DNA from: CAYVBN01 sp964538565
GTDB taxonomy: Bacteria; Pseudomonadota; Alphaproteobacteria; Rhizobiales; Xanthobacteraceae
Length of the DNA: 31,166 bases
Direction: 5' to 3'
NCBI GenBank assembly: GCA_964538565.1
Contig: CAZIGW010000320.1
Location: 1-31,166 of the forward strand
The stretch's first letter is position 1. Every line of letters starts with the position of its first letter. This document shows, one piece after another, positions 23,858 through 31,166 of this stretch. A program made the position numbers and the translations under genes. The notes beneath the pieces were generated by a model, which had not been told where the DNA came from, searched no databases, and saw only the letters and a list, made by a program, of their open reading frames with translations.

Positions 23858-24622
23858 TTGGCGGGATCGAGGGCGGCACAGACAGACGAATCCCGCGAAG
23901 ACATCTACGGTCGCCGGGCGCGCATCGGCTACACGTCACCGCCGCTGACGACGGAAATCTTTCCCTACGAATTCTACAAGATTGTCCCCGACGGCGTGAC
24001 GCTCGTCCTCACCACGTTGGCGATCGTCGAGCGCAGCAAGTCGGAAGTCGATCAGTCCTACGACATCAGCATGAAGGCCGCGCGCGAGATGGCGGCCGCG
24101 GGCGCCGACATCGTGGTGCTGGGTGGCGTGCCGATCAACGTCTCGCGTGGCTATCAGAACGCCCAGGTCATGCTCGCCGACCTCGAGGCGGAACTGGGCG
24201 TCAAGGTCTCGAGCAGCCAATCCGCCCAGGATCAGGCCGTGAAGGCGCTGGGCTGTCGAAAAGTCGTGGTCGCGCATCCCTACGAGGCGAGCGAGAACGC
24301 GCGTCTCGGCGGCTATGCCGAGCATTTCGACTGCGAGGTCCTCGGCGTTGAGGCCTGGGGCAGCGCCTTCAACCAGATCGGCCGCATTCCCCGCTCGGCG
24401 GCGCTCGAACTGGGCCGCGACCTTGTGCGCCGTCATCCGCAGGCCGACTCGATCATCCTCCCGTCTCCGCACTGGCCGGTGGTCGGTTCGATCGAGCCCC
24501 TCGAGCGGGAACTGGGCGTGACCGTGATGACGGCCTTGCAGGCGATCGTGTGGCACGCGCTGCGGCGGGTGGGCATCCACGACCGCATCGAGGGCTACGG
24601 CCGACTGTTTCGCGATTTCTGA
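23858..24622 (+). CDS. maleate isomerase / Asp-Glu racemase superfamily protein lacking catalytic cysteines
   Basis: 254 residues from a probable TTG start. It resembles maleate cis-trans isomerase and arylmalonate decarboxylase: DIYGRRARIGYTSPPLTTEIFPYEFYKIVP, then IVVLGGVPINVSRGY, KVVVAHPYEASENARLGGY, and IILPSPHWPVVGSIEPLE. In characterised relatives one or two cysteines sit near residues 76-80 and 190-200. Here those places read LGGVP and PSPHW, and the only cysteines lie elsewhere (GCRKV, DCEVL). The usual thiol chemistry therefore seems excluded. TTG 23858 follows GAGGTGGGCG; the frame is stopped upstream at 23792 and has no earlier ATG. It is followed after 54 bp by a Bug-type receptor gene. 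Confidence 0.82.
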   Translation: MAGSRAAQTDESREDIYGRRARIGYTSPPLTTEIFPYEFYKIVPDGVTLVLTTLAIVERSKSEVDQSYDISMKAAREMAAAGADIVVLGGVPINVSRGYQNAQVMLADLEAELGVKVSSSQSAQDQAVKALGCRKVVVAHPYEASENARLGGYAEHFDCEVLGVEAWGSAFNQIGRIPRSAALELGRDLVRRHPQADSIILPSPHWPVVGSIEPLERELGVTVMTALQAIVWHALRRVGIHDRIEGYGRLFRDF

Positions 24623-24676
24623 AGGAGCGACCGGACACCAGAAACCGGCGTCCTGAACGGCGACAGGGAGGGCGCA

Positions 24677-25744
24677 ATGAGAATGGCAACCGTCGGTTTC
24701 GATTGGTGGGTGCGTGTCAGCGGGATCGGCATCGCAATGGCGCTCGCGCTGCATCCCGGCGCGAGCTTCGCCGAAGATGTCGAGGCCTTCTATCGCGGAA
24801 AATCCATCACCATGCTGGTCGGCAGCGGAGTCGGCGGAGGCTACGACACCTACGCGCGCGTGTTCGCCCGCTCCTACAGCCGGCACATTCCCGGCAATCC
24901 GGCGATCATTCCCAAGAACCTCCCGGCCGCCGCAGGAATCGCCGCGAGCAACACGCTCTACAACACGGCGGAACGCGACGGCCTGACAATTGCGGCGCTG
25001 ACGAACAGCGTCGCGCTCGATCCGCTGTTTGGCAATCCGGCCGCGCGCTATGATGCGCGGAAGATGAACTGGCTCGGCAGCATTGGGAAGCTGCAGAACG
25101 TCTGCGCGACCTGGTTCACCAGCTCGGCCAGGACGATCGCCGATGTCCGCGCGCGCGAGGTCGTGGTGGCGGCCGCCGGCGCGACCTCGAACACCGCGAT
25201 CGTCCCGCGGGTGCTCAACGAGCTGCTCGGCACAAGGTTCAAGGTCGTGGCAGGCTACGATCCAGGCTCCGGCCTGACCATGGCGGTCGAGCAGGGCGAA
25301 GCGGAAGGCATCTGCGGCCTTTCGTGGTCGACCATGAAGGCCTCGCGACCGCACTGGATCAAGGACCACAGGCTCAACGTCATCGTGCAGATGGGCATCG
25401 AGAAGGTGCCGGAATTGCCGGACGTGCCGAGCGCGCTCGATCTCGTGCCGGGCGGCGAAGACAAGGACGTGCTGCGGCTCATCCTGATGCGGCAGGAGAT
25501 CGGCCGCCCGTTTGCGGCGCCGCCGGACGTGCCGCCCGACCGCGTGAAAGCCTTGCAGGCCGCCTTCGAGGCCACGTTGAAAGACCCGGAATTCGTCGCC
25601 GAGGCCGGCAAGCTGCAGCTGGAGATCGAACCGCTCAACGGCAACGAGATCGTCGCGCTGCTCGCTTCGGTCTACGGATCACCGAAGACCATCGTCCAGC
25701 GCGCCGCCGCGCTCGTCGAACCGGCCGCCCATCAGAAGAAATAG
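24677..25744 (+). CDS. TctC/Bug-family extracytoplasmic solute receptor
   Basis: 355 residues. A signal peptide (~1-32, IAMALALHPGASFA) is followed by a mature protein with Bug-family features: AFYRGKSITMLVGSGVGGGYD, ARVFARSYSRHIPGNP, KNLPAAAGIAASNTLYN, GATSNTAIVPRVLNELLG and KVVAGYDPGSGLTMAVEQGE. Bug receptors bind carboxylates or amides for tripartite tricarboxylate (TctAB) carriers, but many are orphans. No tctA or tctB lies here. The start at 24677 follows GGGAGGGCGCA. Its partner is probably the racemase-like protein encoded just upstream, suggesting uptake or sensing of that enzyme's dicarboxylate or arylmalonate-like substrate. Confidence 0.88.
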   Translation: MRMATVGFDWWVRVSGIGIAMALALHPGASFAEDVEAFYRGKSITMLVGSGVGGGYDTYARVFARSYSRHIPGNPAIIPKNLPAAAGIAASNTLYNTAERDGLTIAALTNSVALDPLFGNPAARYDARKMNWLGSIGKLQNVCATWFTSSARTIADVRAREVVVAAAGATSNTAIVPRVLNELLGTRFKVVAGYDPGSGLTMAVEQGEAEGICGLSWSTMKASRPHWIKDHRLNVIVQMGIEKVPELPDVPSALDLVPGGEDKDVLRLILMRQEIGRPFAAPPDVPPDRVKALQAAFEATLKDPEFVAEAGKLQLEIEPLNGNEIVALLASVYGSPKTIVQRAAALVEPAAHQKK

Positions 25745-25794
25745 AGCATGATCCCGAAAAATGGATGCTGCTTTTCGGGAAAAGATCCATGCTC
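25744..25794. repeat. REP-like palindrome of rhizobial type
   Basis: Imperfect inverted repeat: left arm GAGCATGATCCCGAAAA (25744-25760), right arm TTTTCGGGAAAAGATCCATG plus CTC (25772-25794). GAGCATG...CATGCTC ends and CCGAAAA/TTTTCGG inner stems match, with a short asymmetric insertion. From memory this is the form of a short palindrome dispersed in intergenic regions of Bradyrhizobium, Mesorhizobium and relatives. It starts on the last base of the receptor stop codon and lies between convergent genes, where it could also end transcription. Confidence 0.7.
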
Positions 25795-25868
25795 AAATCA
25801 AAAAAGTCGGAGCGGCATGGTGATTGGAAGAAAAGTCATCCCCCTCCAGGCGGCCGCCGGAGGCGGCT

Positions 25869-26729
25869 TCAGCCGCGCTCGACCGGCCTCCAGCGCTCGA
25901 ACCGGCGCTCGATCTGCCGCAGGATCTCGGTCATCGCGACGCCGAGAGCCGCGATGAGAATGATCCCGACCATGACCCGGTCGGTTTCGAACCGGGCGCC
26001 GGCGACCGCGATGATGAAGCCGAGCCCGCGGGTCGCGCCGTACATCTCGCCGACCACGATGCCGACCAGCGCATGTCCGAGGCCGAGTCGCAGACCGGTC
26101 AGAAGCAGCGGAACGGACGACGGCAATGCCACCGTGAGGAACATCTGACGATCGTTGCAGCCGAACGAGCGCGCGACCTTGATGAAATCGGCGTTGATGG
26201 TTCGCACGCCGGTAATCGTGTTCACCAGGATGGGAAATATCGCGCCGAGAAAGATGATCGCCACCTTCGAGCCCATGCCAATGCCGAACCAGATCATCAC
26301 CAGTGGCAGCAGCGCGATGCGCGGCGTCGCGTAGAGCGCGCTGACGAAGGGCTCGAGGACGGCGTTGAAACGCCGATACCAGCCCATCAGGATTCCGAGC
26401 GGAACACCCACCACGATCGCCAGGCCATAGCCGATGGCGAACTCGGTTCCGCTGACCTGCAGGTCGCCATAGATGCTGCTGTCGGCGAACATCTCGACGG
26501 CCGCGCGGGCGATGCGGGTCGGAGAGCTGATGAACAGCGGGTTGACCAGCCCGAGGGAGACCGAGGCCTCCCAGGCGGCGAGAAAGATCACCATCGCCAG
26601 CGTCCCGAGCAGCGCGTTCTCGTTGCGCCGCCAGAACGACGCGCCGTTCGCCGGCTTGCCTACGACGGCCGCGGCCGGCGTGGGCGTCGGCACGGAAGTC
26701 GCGCGCGTCTCCAGGACCTCTTCGCTCAC
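25869..26729 (-). CDS. ABC transporter permease (SsuC-type)
   Basis: 286 residues with ~35 polar N-terminal residues rich in Pro/Ala, then about six membrane segments (LLGTLAMVIFLAAWEASVSL, IGYGLAIVVGVPLGILMGW, KVAIIFLGAIFPILVNTITG, VMVGIILIAALGVAMTEIL). The EAA loop reads SFGCNDRQMFLTVALPSSVP. It is the sole permease of the second ABC system and so presumably a homodimer, unlike the first system. The start is GTG at 26729, overlapping the ATPase stop by 4 bp (GTGA). It is the last gene of the right-hand minus-strand operon and convergent with the Bug receptor across the REP-like palindrome. Confidence 0.93.
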   Translation of the reverse strand: MSEEVLETRATSVPTPTPAAAVVGKPANGASFWRRNENALLGTLAMVIFLAAWEASVSLGLVNPLFISSPTRIARAAVEMFADSSIYGDLQVSGTEFAIGYGLAIVVGVPLGILMGWYRRFNAVLEPFVSALYATPRIALLPLVMIWFGIGMGSKVAIIFLGAIFPILVNTITGVRTINADFIKVARSFGCNDRQMFLTVALPSSVPLLLTGLRLGLGHALVGIVVGEMYGATRGLGFIIAVAGARFETDRVMVGIILIAALGVAMTEILRQIERRFERWRPVERG

Positions 26730-27532
26730 GCTGCCGTCACCATTCCGGTTTTCTCCGCCTCCTCCTCGATCAATCGCCAGAGACGGGCTTCGAGCTCGAC
26801 GAAGGCGGGGTGATGCTTGACGTCCAACGACCGGGCCGGCGGCAGGTCGATCGCCACGATTTCCTTGATGCGGGCCGGACGCGCCGAGAACACAGCGACC
26901 CGGCTGGCCAGGAAAATCGCCTCGTTGATCTGATGCGTGATGAAGACCGCGGTCGATCTGGCTCGTCGCAGGATCCTGAGAAGCTCGACCTGCATGAATT
27001 CGCGTGTCTGCGCGTCGAGCGCGGCGAAGGGCTCATCGAGCAGGAGAAGCTGCGGCTCCATCACGAGCGCGCGGGCGATGTTCACCCGCTGGCGCATGCC
27101 GCCCGAGAGTTCGTGCGGATAGTGATCGGCGAAGCCGCGCAGGCCGACCAGTTCGACGAAGGCACGCGCCCGCTCCTGGATGTCGTGCCGGGCGAGCTTG
27201 CCCTGCAGCTCGAGGCCGTAGCTGACGTTCTGCAGCACGGTGCGCCAGGGAAACAGGCTGTCGTGCTGAAACACCATGGCACGATCGGGCCCCGGCCCCT
27301 CCACGACGCGCCCGTCGACGCGGATTTCGCCTCCTGTCGTGCGCACGAGCCCGTCGACGGCGTTGAGAAAGGTGGTCTTGCCGCAACCGCTCGGACCGAC
27401 GATCGCGACCAGCTCGCCCTCGAACACCTGAAGGTCGATGTCGTCCAGCACCCGCAGCGTCTGCCGGGTTCTTTCGTTGTGATGCTCGAGCGAGACGTGT
27501 CTCGCGTCGAGCTTGGGTGAAGGCGCGGACAC
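26726..27532 (-). CDS. ABC transporter ATP-binding protein (SsuB/TauB-type)
   Basis: About 268 residues. Walker A GPSGCGKTTFLN, Q-loop MVFQHDSLFPWRT, signature LSGGMRQRVNIARAL, Walker B LLLLDEPFAALDAQTR and H-loop VFITHQINEAIF are intact. GTG at 27532 (then SAPSPKLDARHVSL) is chosen. It lies 10 bp after the binding-protein stop and gives the family's usual length. The longer frame from TTG 27595 would overlap the preceding gene by about 53 bp and adds a low-complexity, non-conserved N-terminus. It energises the permease encoded downstream, with which it overlaps by 4 bp. Confidence 0.92.
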   Translation of the reverse strand: MSAPSPKLDARHVSLEHHNERTRQTLRVLDDIDLQVFEGELVAIVGPSGCGKTTFLNAVDGLVRTTGGEIRVDGRVVEGPGPDRAMVFQHDSLFPWRTVLQNVSYGLELQGKLARHDIQERARAFVELVGLRGFADHYPHELSGGMRQRVNIARALVMEPQLLLLDEPFAALDAQTREFMQVELLRILRRARSTAVFITHQINEAIFLASRVAVFSARPARIKEIVAIDLPPARSLDVKHHPAFVELEARLWRLIEEEAEKTGMVTAA

Positions 27533-27542
27533 GGCGCCCGGT

Positions 27543-28547
27543 TCACTTCTGCGCGGCGAGCTTGGCAAAGAAACCCTCGCGCTGAAGCTCGTCAAGCGCG
27601 GTGGTGTCGACCAGCTGCTCGGGCTTGATGCTCGCCGCCTTGGGATTGCGCTGGCTCATCCGCTTGAGAACGAGCCCGATGCCCTTGAGCGACGGCCGCA
27701 GGTCGTCGGGATAGACCTTCACGTAGGAGGCGTAGGCGGCGCGCGCGTTCGCCTCGTCCTTCACCTTGAGAAACGCCTGCGTCAGCTTCACGGCAAGCTC
27801 CTGGTTGTTCTTGTACGCGTGGACGGCCGTCGCCATGGCCATCAGGAACTTCTTCACCTCGGCCGGATGGTTCTTGAGAAAAGCGCGCGTCGTCACATAG
27901 GACGTGTTCGGATAGTCTCCGGCGATATCGGTCACATCGACCAGCACATGGTAGCCGTTGCGCTCGAGTTCGGCCGTGTCGGGATATTGCTCGATCGTGC
28001 CCGCGACCTGGCCGCTCGCCGCCGCCGCCATGCGGGTCGCCGCGCCGCCGAGCTGGAGAATGTGCACGTCGTTGCGACCGAGCCCGAGATGGGCGAGCGC
28101 GAATTCCGCCGCCGTGTCGGTCGAGGAACCGTAGCGGCTGATGGCGATGCTCTGGCCCTTCAGCTGCTCGGCGTTGGTGATCGAATTCTTGACGATCAGC
28201 TGGTAGGGCAGCTTGTTGGATATGCCGCCGATGAAGACGATGTCGGCGCCCTGCACGGCCGCGCTCGCTGCGGGCGTGTAGCCGTTCTGGGCGATGTCGA
28301 TCGAGCCGCCGACCACCGCCTGCGTCAGAACCGAGCCGCCCGCCACGAACGTCGGCGTGACGTCGAGGCCGAACTTCTTGAACAGGCCTTCCTTGTCGGC
28401 AAGGTTGAGAGGCGCGGACGTCATCGAGAAGCCGTCATAGGCGACCCGCAGCTTGGTGAGCGGTTCGGCGTTCTGCGCGGAAGCCTGCCACGCGACCCCC
28501 GCCGCAACAATGCAGAGGGCCAGCAGTCCTGTCGGGCGTTTCATCAT
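27543..28547 (-). CDS. ABC transporter substrate-binding protein (NMT1/SsuA family)
   Basis: 334 residues with a clear Sec signal peptide (GLLALCIVAAGVAWQASA, cleavage before QNAEP). Mature features: KLRVAYDGFSMTSAPLNLAD, KFGLDVTPTFVAGGSVLTQA, VVGGSIDIAQNGYTP, EQLKGQSIAISRYGSSTDTA, and a C-terminal DTTALDELQREGFF. This is the periplasmic receptor of the second ABC importer; the ligand is unknown. It shares only the general fold with the receptor at 8403-9494. Two consecutive ATG codons (28547, 28544) follow GGGAGGAC; either may serve as start. It lies 67 bp after the dehydrogenase gene. Confidence 0.92.
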   Translation of the reverse strand: MMKRPTGLLALCIVAAGVAWQASAQNAEPLTKLRVAYDGFSMTSAPLNLADKEGLFKKFGLDVTPTFVAGGSVLTQAVVGGSIDIAQNGYTPAASAAVQGADIVFIGGISNKLPYQLIVKNSITNAEQLKGQSIAISRYGSSTDTAAEFALAHLGLGRNDVHILQLGGAATRMAAAASGQVAGTIEQYPDTAELERNGYHVLVDVTDIAGDYPNTSYVTTRAFLKNHPAEVKKFLMAMATAVHAYKNNQELAVKLTQAFLKVKDEANARAAYASYVKVYPDDLRPSLKGIGLVLKRMSQRNPKAASIKPEQLVDTTALDELQREGFFAKLAAQK

Positions 28548-28614
28548 GTCCTCCCTCGGATCGTCTGTTTTCTGTTTGGACTTCGGCCTCGGCGCCTGCT
28601 CCCGTCGACGCCGA

Positions 28615-29439
28615 TCAGGTGAGAAATGCCTTCATCTTCTCCTGGTTGATGTTCTTGACCAACTGGTCGACCAATCCGCTCAGCGGCACCGGCACCTTGG
28701 CGGCCTGCGCCAGCTCCAGCGCGACATCCATGTCCTTCTCGGCCCATTTACCAGTGCTCTTGCCCCAACGGGAGAGCGACCAATTGGCACCGCTGCCGTG
28801 TCCCAGGGCGGCGATCAGGCGCGGAATATCGGCGCCGAGCGCCTTGGCCAAGGTGAGCGACTCGAAGTTCGCAGTCATCGCCGCCCACAGAAGCATGTTG
28901 TTGATGGTCTTGGCGATTTGTCCCGTCCCGACACCCCCGAGATGTAGCACCCGCGCGCCGAAGGCCTCGAGTGCCGGGCGCGCGCGGGCAAGCCATCGCT
29001 CTTCGCCGCCCGCGTACACGGTCAGGGTGCCATTATTGGCGGCCTCCTGCCCGAGCACAACCGGCGTATCGAGCACACCGATTCCGCGGGCCTCCGCGCG
29101 CGCGGCAAGACCGCGGCACAGATCGGGCGAGACGGAGCTCGCGATGCAGATCACCGAGCCGCGCCCGAGCGTCTCGAGCAACCCGGACGTGCACACAACC
29201 TCCTCCACCTGCGCGTCCGTCTGCACCATCACCACCACGACCTCCGCATGGCGGCCGACGTCGGCGATCGACGGACAGATGCGGACACCGTGAGTCTCGG
29301 CGTTGCGGTTGGCATCCGGACTGATGTCGTAGCCGACGACCTCGAATCCCTTGTTCGCCATGTGGCGGGCCATTTGCAGGCCCATGGCGCCGAGACCGAT
29401 CATGCCCGTGCGCTTGAGGGTGGTCGTGTTCTGATCCAT
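28615..29439 (-). CDS. NAD(P)-binding beta-hydroxyacid dehydrogenase with altered substrate loop
   Basis: 274 residues of the 3-hydroxyisobutyrate dehydrogenase family. It has Rossmann motif GMIGLGAMGLQMARHMANKG and cofactor region EVVGYDISPD. The catalytic Lys lies in GVGTGQIAKTINNMLLWAAM, followed by GSGANWSLSRWG and a complete helical C-terminus. The usual substrate loop D-A-P-V-S-G-G is DTPVVLGQEAANNGTLTVYA here, so the Ser-Gly pair that holds the substrate carboxylate is replaced by Val-Leu. Its substrate therefore probably differs from 3-hydroxyisobutyrate. The start at 29439 follows a GGGAGC site. The gap to the hydantoinase-B stop is 19 bp, so they are co-transcribed. Confidence 0.9.
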   Translation of the reverse strand: MDQNTTTLKRTGMIGLGAMGLQMARHMANKGFEVVGYDISPDANRNAETHGVRICPSIADVGRHAEVVVVMVQTDAQVEEVVCTSGLLETLGRGSVICIASSVSPDLCRGLAARAEARGIGVLDTPVVLGQEAANNGTLTVYAGGEERWLARARPALEAFGARVLHLGGVGTGQIAKTINNMLLWAAMTANFESLTLAKALGADIPRLIAALGHGSGANWSLSRWGKSTGKWAEKDMDVALELAQAAKVPVPLSGLVDQLVKNINQEKMKAFLT

Positions 29440-29458
29440 TCGCAGTGCTCCCGAACTG

Positions 29459-31166
29459 TCAATCGTGGCCTTCGGACCTGAGCCTGGCGCGCTGTCGCGC
29501 AGTCGAGGCCGCATCGATGCGCAAGCAATCGCCGTCGGCTTCGACGACGACGCCGTAGAGATCCCGGGCCGCTTCGACGGAGACGTAGCCTTCGCGCACG
29601 TCGGCGAGGACGCGCTCCGGCGGCCGCCGCAGCGGATCGCCGTAGCCACCGCCGCCCGGCGTGTCGAGGCGAAAGACATCATCCTTGCGCAGCGGATAGT
29701 CGGCATAGCGCGTCGGCAGCCGCTTGGCGCCCGCGCCATCCGGATTGATCCAGATGTCGCCGGTGCGCCCGGGCATCGCGCCGGCGATCCCGTTCGGCGG
29801 AATGACGTGCTTCATCGAGCGAATGGAAAAACGGGCGTCTTCAAGGTTGAGATATTCGCGGCGAATGCCGAGCCCACCGCGAAATTTGCCGGCGCCGCCG
29901 GAATCGCGAATGAGCTCGAAGCGCAGCACGCGCGTCGGAAATTCGGTCTCGATGATCTCGACGGGCGCGATCTTGGCGTTGCTCTGGTTGACCGTGATGC
30001 CCGATGCGCCGTCCTTGCTGGCGCGCGCACCGGCGCCGCCGGCGATGATCTCGTATTGGACATAGCCTTTGCCGGTGTGTGTGCTGCGGCCGCCCAGGAT
30101 GATCGAGCGGCTGCCGCTGCCGTCGGCGCGCACGTTCCCCTGCGCGCTGTGGCTCACCGCGTCGAAGAGCGCGTCGACGAGCGCGTGAACCGTCGGATTG
30201 TAAGTGTTTACGGGCGCGGGAAATTTCGGGTCGAGCACGCTTCCCTCCCGCGTGACGACCGTGAAGGCGCGCAGCAGGCCGCTGTTGACGTAGATCTTCG
30301 GATCGATGAGCGAGATCAGGCAGTAGGCGCAGGCCGCCTGCACCAGCGGCGGGCGGATGTTGGCGGGACCCCGGGTCTGGTCGGCCGAGCCGGTGAAATC
30401 GAAGCGGACAGCGTCGGCCGTCTTTTCCAGCACCACGTGGATGCGCACGGGCTTTTCCAGCTCGATGCCGTCGTCGTCGACGAAACGCTCCGCCTCCCAG
30501 CGGCCCTCCCGCCATTGCGCCAGCGCCGCCCTGACCTTGGCTTCCGACATTTCGAACAGCCGCCCGATGCACGCCTGCACCTTGTCGCGCCCGTACTTGC
30601 CGAGGAGCTCGACCAGCCGCCGCTCGCCCAGCCGGTCGGCGCCGAGCTGGCCGCGGATGTCGCCGAGGACGAGCTCCGGCGTGCGACTGTTGGCGCCGAT
30701 GATGCGCTCGATGTCGGCGACCGGCTTGCCCGCTCGCTGATAACGGACGGCCGGCAGATGCAGGCCCTCGTTGAAGGTCTCGCGCGCCTGGCCCGAGCAG
30801 CTTCCCGGCACCGGCCCGCCGATGTCGCTCTTGTGCGCGATCGAGCCGCAGAAGCCGAACAGCGCGCCTTCGACGAACACCGGGGTGAGCACGCAGAAGT
30901 CCGGCGCGTGCGGCGAGCCGCCATGATAGGGGTGGTTGATCAGGAAGGCGTCGTCAGGCGCGATGCTGTCGCCGAATTCCTGGATGATCGCGCCGCAGCA
31001 GGCCGGGAATGCGCCGATGTGGAGCGGCAGCACCACGTGCTGCGCCACCACCTCGCCCTCCGCGTTCATCACCGCGCAGGAAGCGTCCTGACTCTCGCGG
31101 ATGATGGTGGAGAAGCCGGTGCGGAACAGCGCGTTCTGCATTTCCTGCACGATGCCGGTCAGGCTC
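29459..31166 (-). CDS. hydantoinase B / oxoprolinase family protein, 5' end outside window
   Basis: At least 569 residues of the HyuB (N-methylhydantoinase B / acetone carboxylase alpha-like) family, ATP-dependent ring-opening enzymes that normally pair with a HyuA subunit. The frame is open to the right edge (SLTGIVQEMQNALFRTGFS), so the start is beyond it; the GTG at 31150 is internal to conserved sequence. Family signatures: IIRESQDASCAVMNAEGE, DDAFLINHPYHGGSPHAPDF, FCGSIAHKSDIGGPVPGS, a VRFDFTGSADQTRGPANI stretch, SGGAGKFRGGLGIRREY and the terminal DTPGGGGYGDPLRR. A hyuA gene would be expected just upstream, off the right edge. It probably heads the operon for the second ABC system and its dehydrogenase. 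Confidence 0.93.
   Translation of the reverse strand, partial: SLTGIVQEMQNALFRTGFSTIIRESQDASCAVMNAEGEVVAQHVVLPLHIGAFPACCGAIIQEFGDSIAPDDAFLINHPYHGGSPHAPDFCVLTPVFVEGALFGFCGSIAHKSDIGGPVPGSCSGQARETFNEGLHLPAVRYQRAGKPVADIERIIGANSRTPELVLGDIRGQLGADRLGERRLVELLGKYGRDKVQACIGRLFEMSEAKVRAALAQWREGRWEAERFVDDDGIELEKPVRIHVVLEKTADAVRFDFTGSADQTRGPANIRPPLVQAACAYCLISLIDPKIYVNSGLLRAFTVVTREGSVLDPKFPAPVNTYNPTVHALVDALFDAVSHSAQGNVRADGSGSRSIILGGRSTHTGKGYVQYEIIAGGAGARASKDGASGITVNQSNAKIAPVEIIETEFPTRVLRFELIRDSGGAGKFRGGLGIRREYLNLEDARFSIRSMKHVIPPNGIAGAMPGRTGDIWINPDGAGAKRLPTRYADYPLRKDDVFRLDTPGGGGYGDPLRRPPERVLADVREGYVSVEAARDLYGVVVEADGDCLRIDAASTARQRARLRSEGHD

Noticed and set aside
27533..27595. N-terminal extension of the second ATPase to TTG 27595
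   Set aside because: It would overlap the binding-protein gene by about 53 bp and adds non-conserved residues; GTG 27532 gives the usual family length.

Overview
The window is high-GC DNA with dense, short-gapped operons. It reads as an alphaproteobacterium, most likely Hyphomicrobiales (Rhizobiales; Bradyrhizobium/Rhodopseudomonas-like). The reasons are a complete fixK / fixL-fixJ / single-domain receiver cluster with a haem-PAS FixL, a PE-LIG-POL type LigD, a Tat-exported multicopper oxidase, several Bug/NMT1/TRAP-type solute receptors, and one rhizobial-type REP palindrome. There is no rRNA, tRNA, CRISPR array, prophage or insertion sequence that I can support. This is chromosomal metabolic and regulatory sequence.

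Layout. (1) 1-2667: the 3' part of ligD (5' end beyond the window), convergent with and overlapping a ferritin-like YciE/YciF (DUF892) gene. (2) 2803-3726: an orphan DctP-like TRAP receptor with no signal peptide. (3) 3746-11424, all minus strand: a ten-gene catabolic and uptake locus. In transcription order it holds a 3-hydroxyisobutyrate-dehydrogenase-like enzyme, an HpaI-type aldolase, an NMT1-type binding protein, an ABC ATPase, two different ABC permeases, a small one-TM protein, a cupin, an amidohydrolase_2 and a Dabb protein. Many junctions are 4-bp ATGA overlaps. (4) 11706-15591, plus strand: an EmrA/EmrB-type efflux pair and a Gfo/Idh/MocA oxidoreductase. (5) 15635-20033: a divergent pair, a Tat-type multicopper oxidase (minus) and a 900-residue ADP-forming acyl-CoA synthetase fused to a GNAT domain (plus). 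(6) 20139-23655: the oxygen-sensing cluster, fixK (minus) divergent from fixL-fixJ, then a receiver-only regulator preceded by a TTGA-N6-TCAA FixK/FNR box. (7) 23858-25744: a maleate-isomerase/Asp-Glu-racemase-like protein without the family's cysteines, plus a Bug/TctC receptor. (8) 25869-31166, minus strand: hydantoinase-B-like protein (partial), a second HIBADH-like dehydrogenase, an NMT1 binding protein, an ABC ATPase and a permease.

Working together. Low oxygen would release FixL kinase activity, FixJ~P would activate fixK, and FixK would act at TTGA-N6-TCAA sites. Two such sites are visible: one before the receiver gene, and one in the divergent region between the ten-gene catabolic locus and the efflux genes. 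The two ABC loci share a plan (NMT1 receptor, ATPase, permease(s), HIBADH-like dehydrogenase, hydrolytic enzyme). They look like separate uptake-plus-degradation modules for small organic acids or amides; their substrates cannot be read from sequence. The most unusual items are the unknown one-TM protein translationally chained to a two-permease ABC system, the signal-less TRAP receptor, the cysteine-less racemase-family protein, and the FixK-like box beside a catabolic operon.
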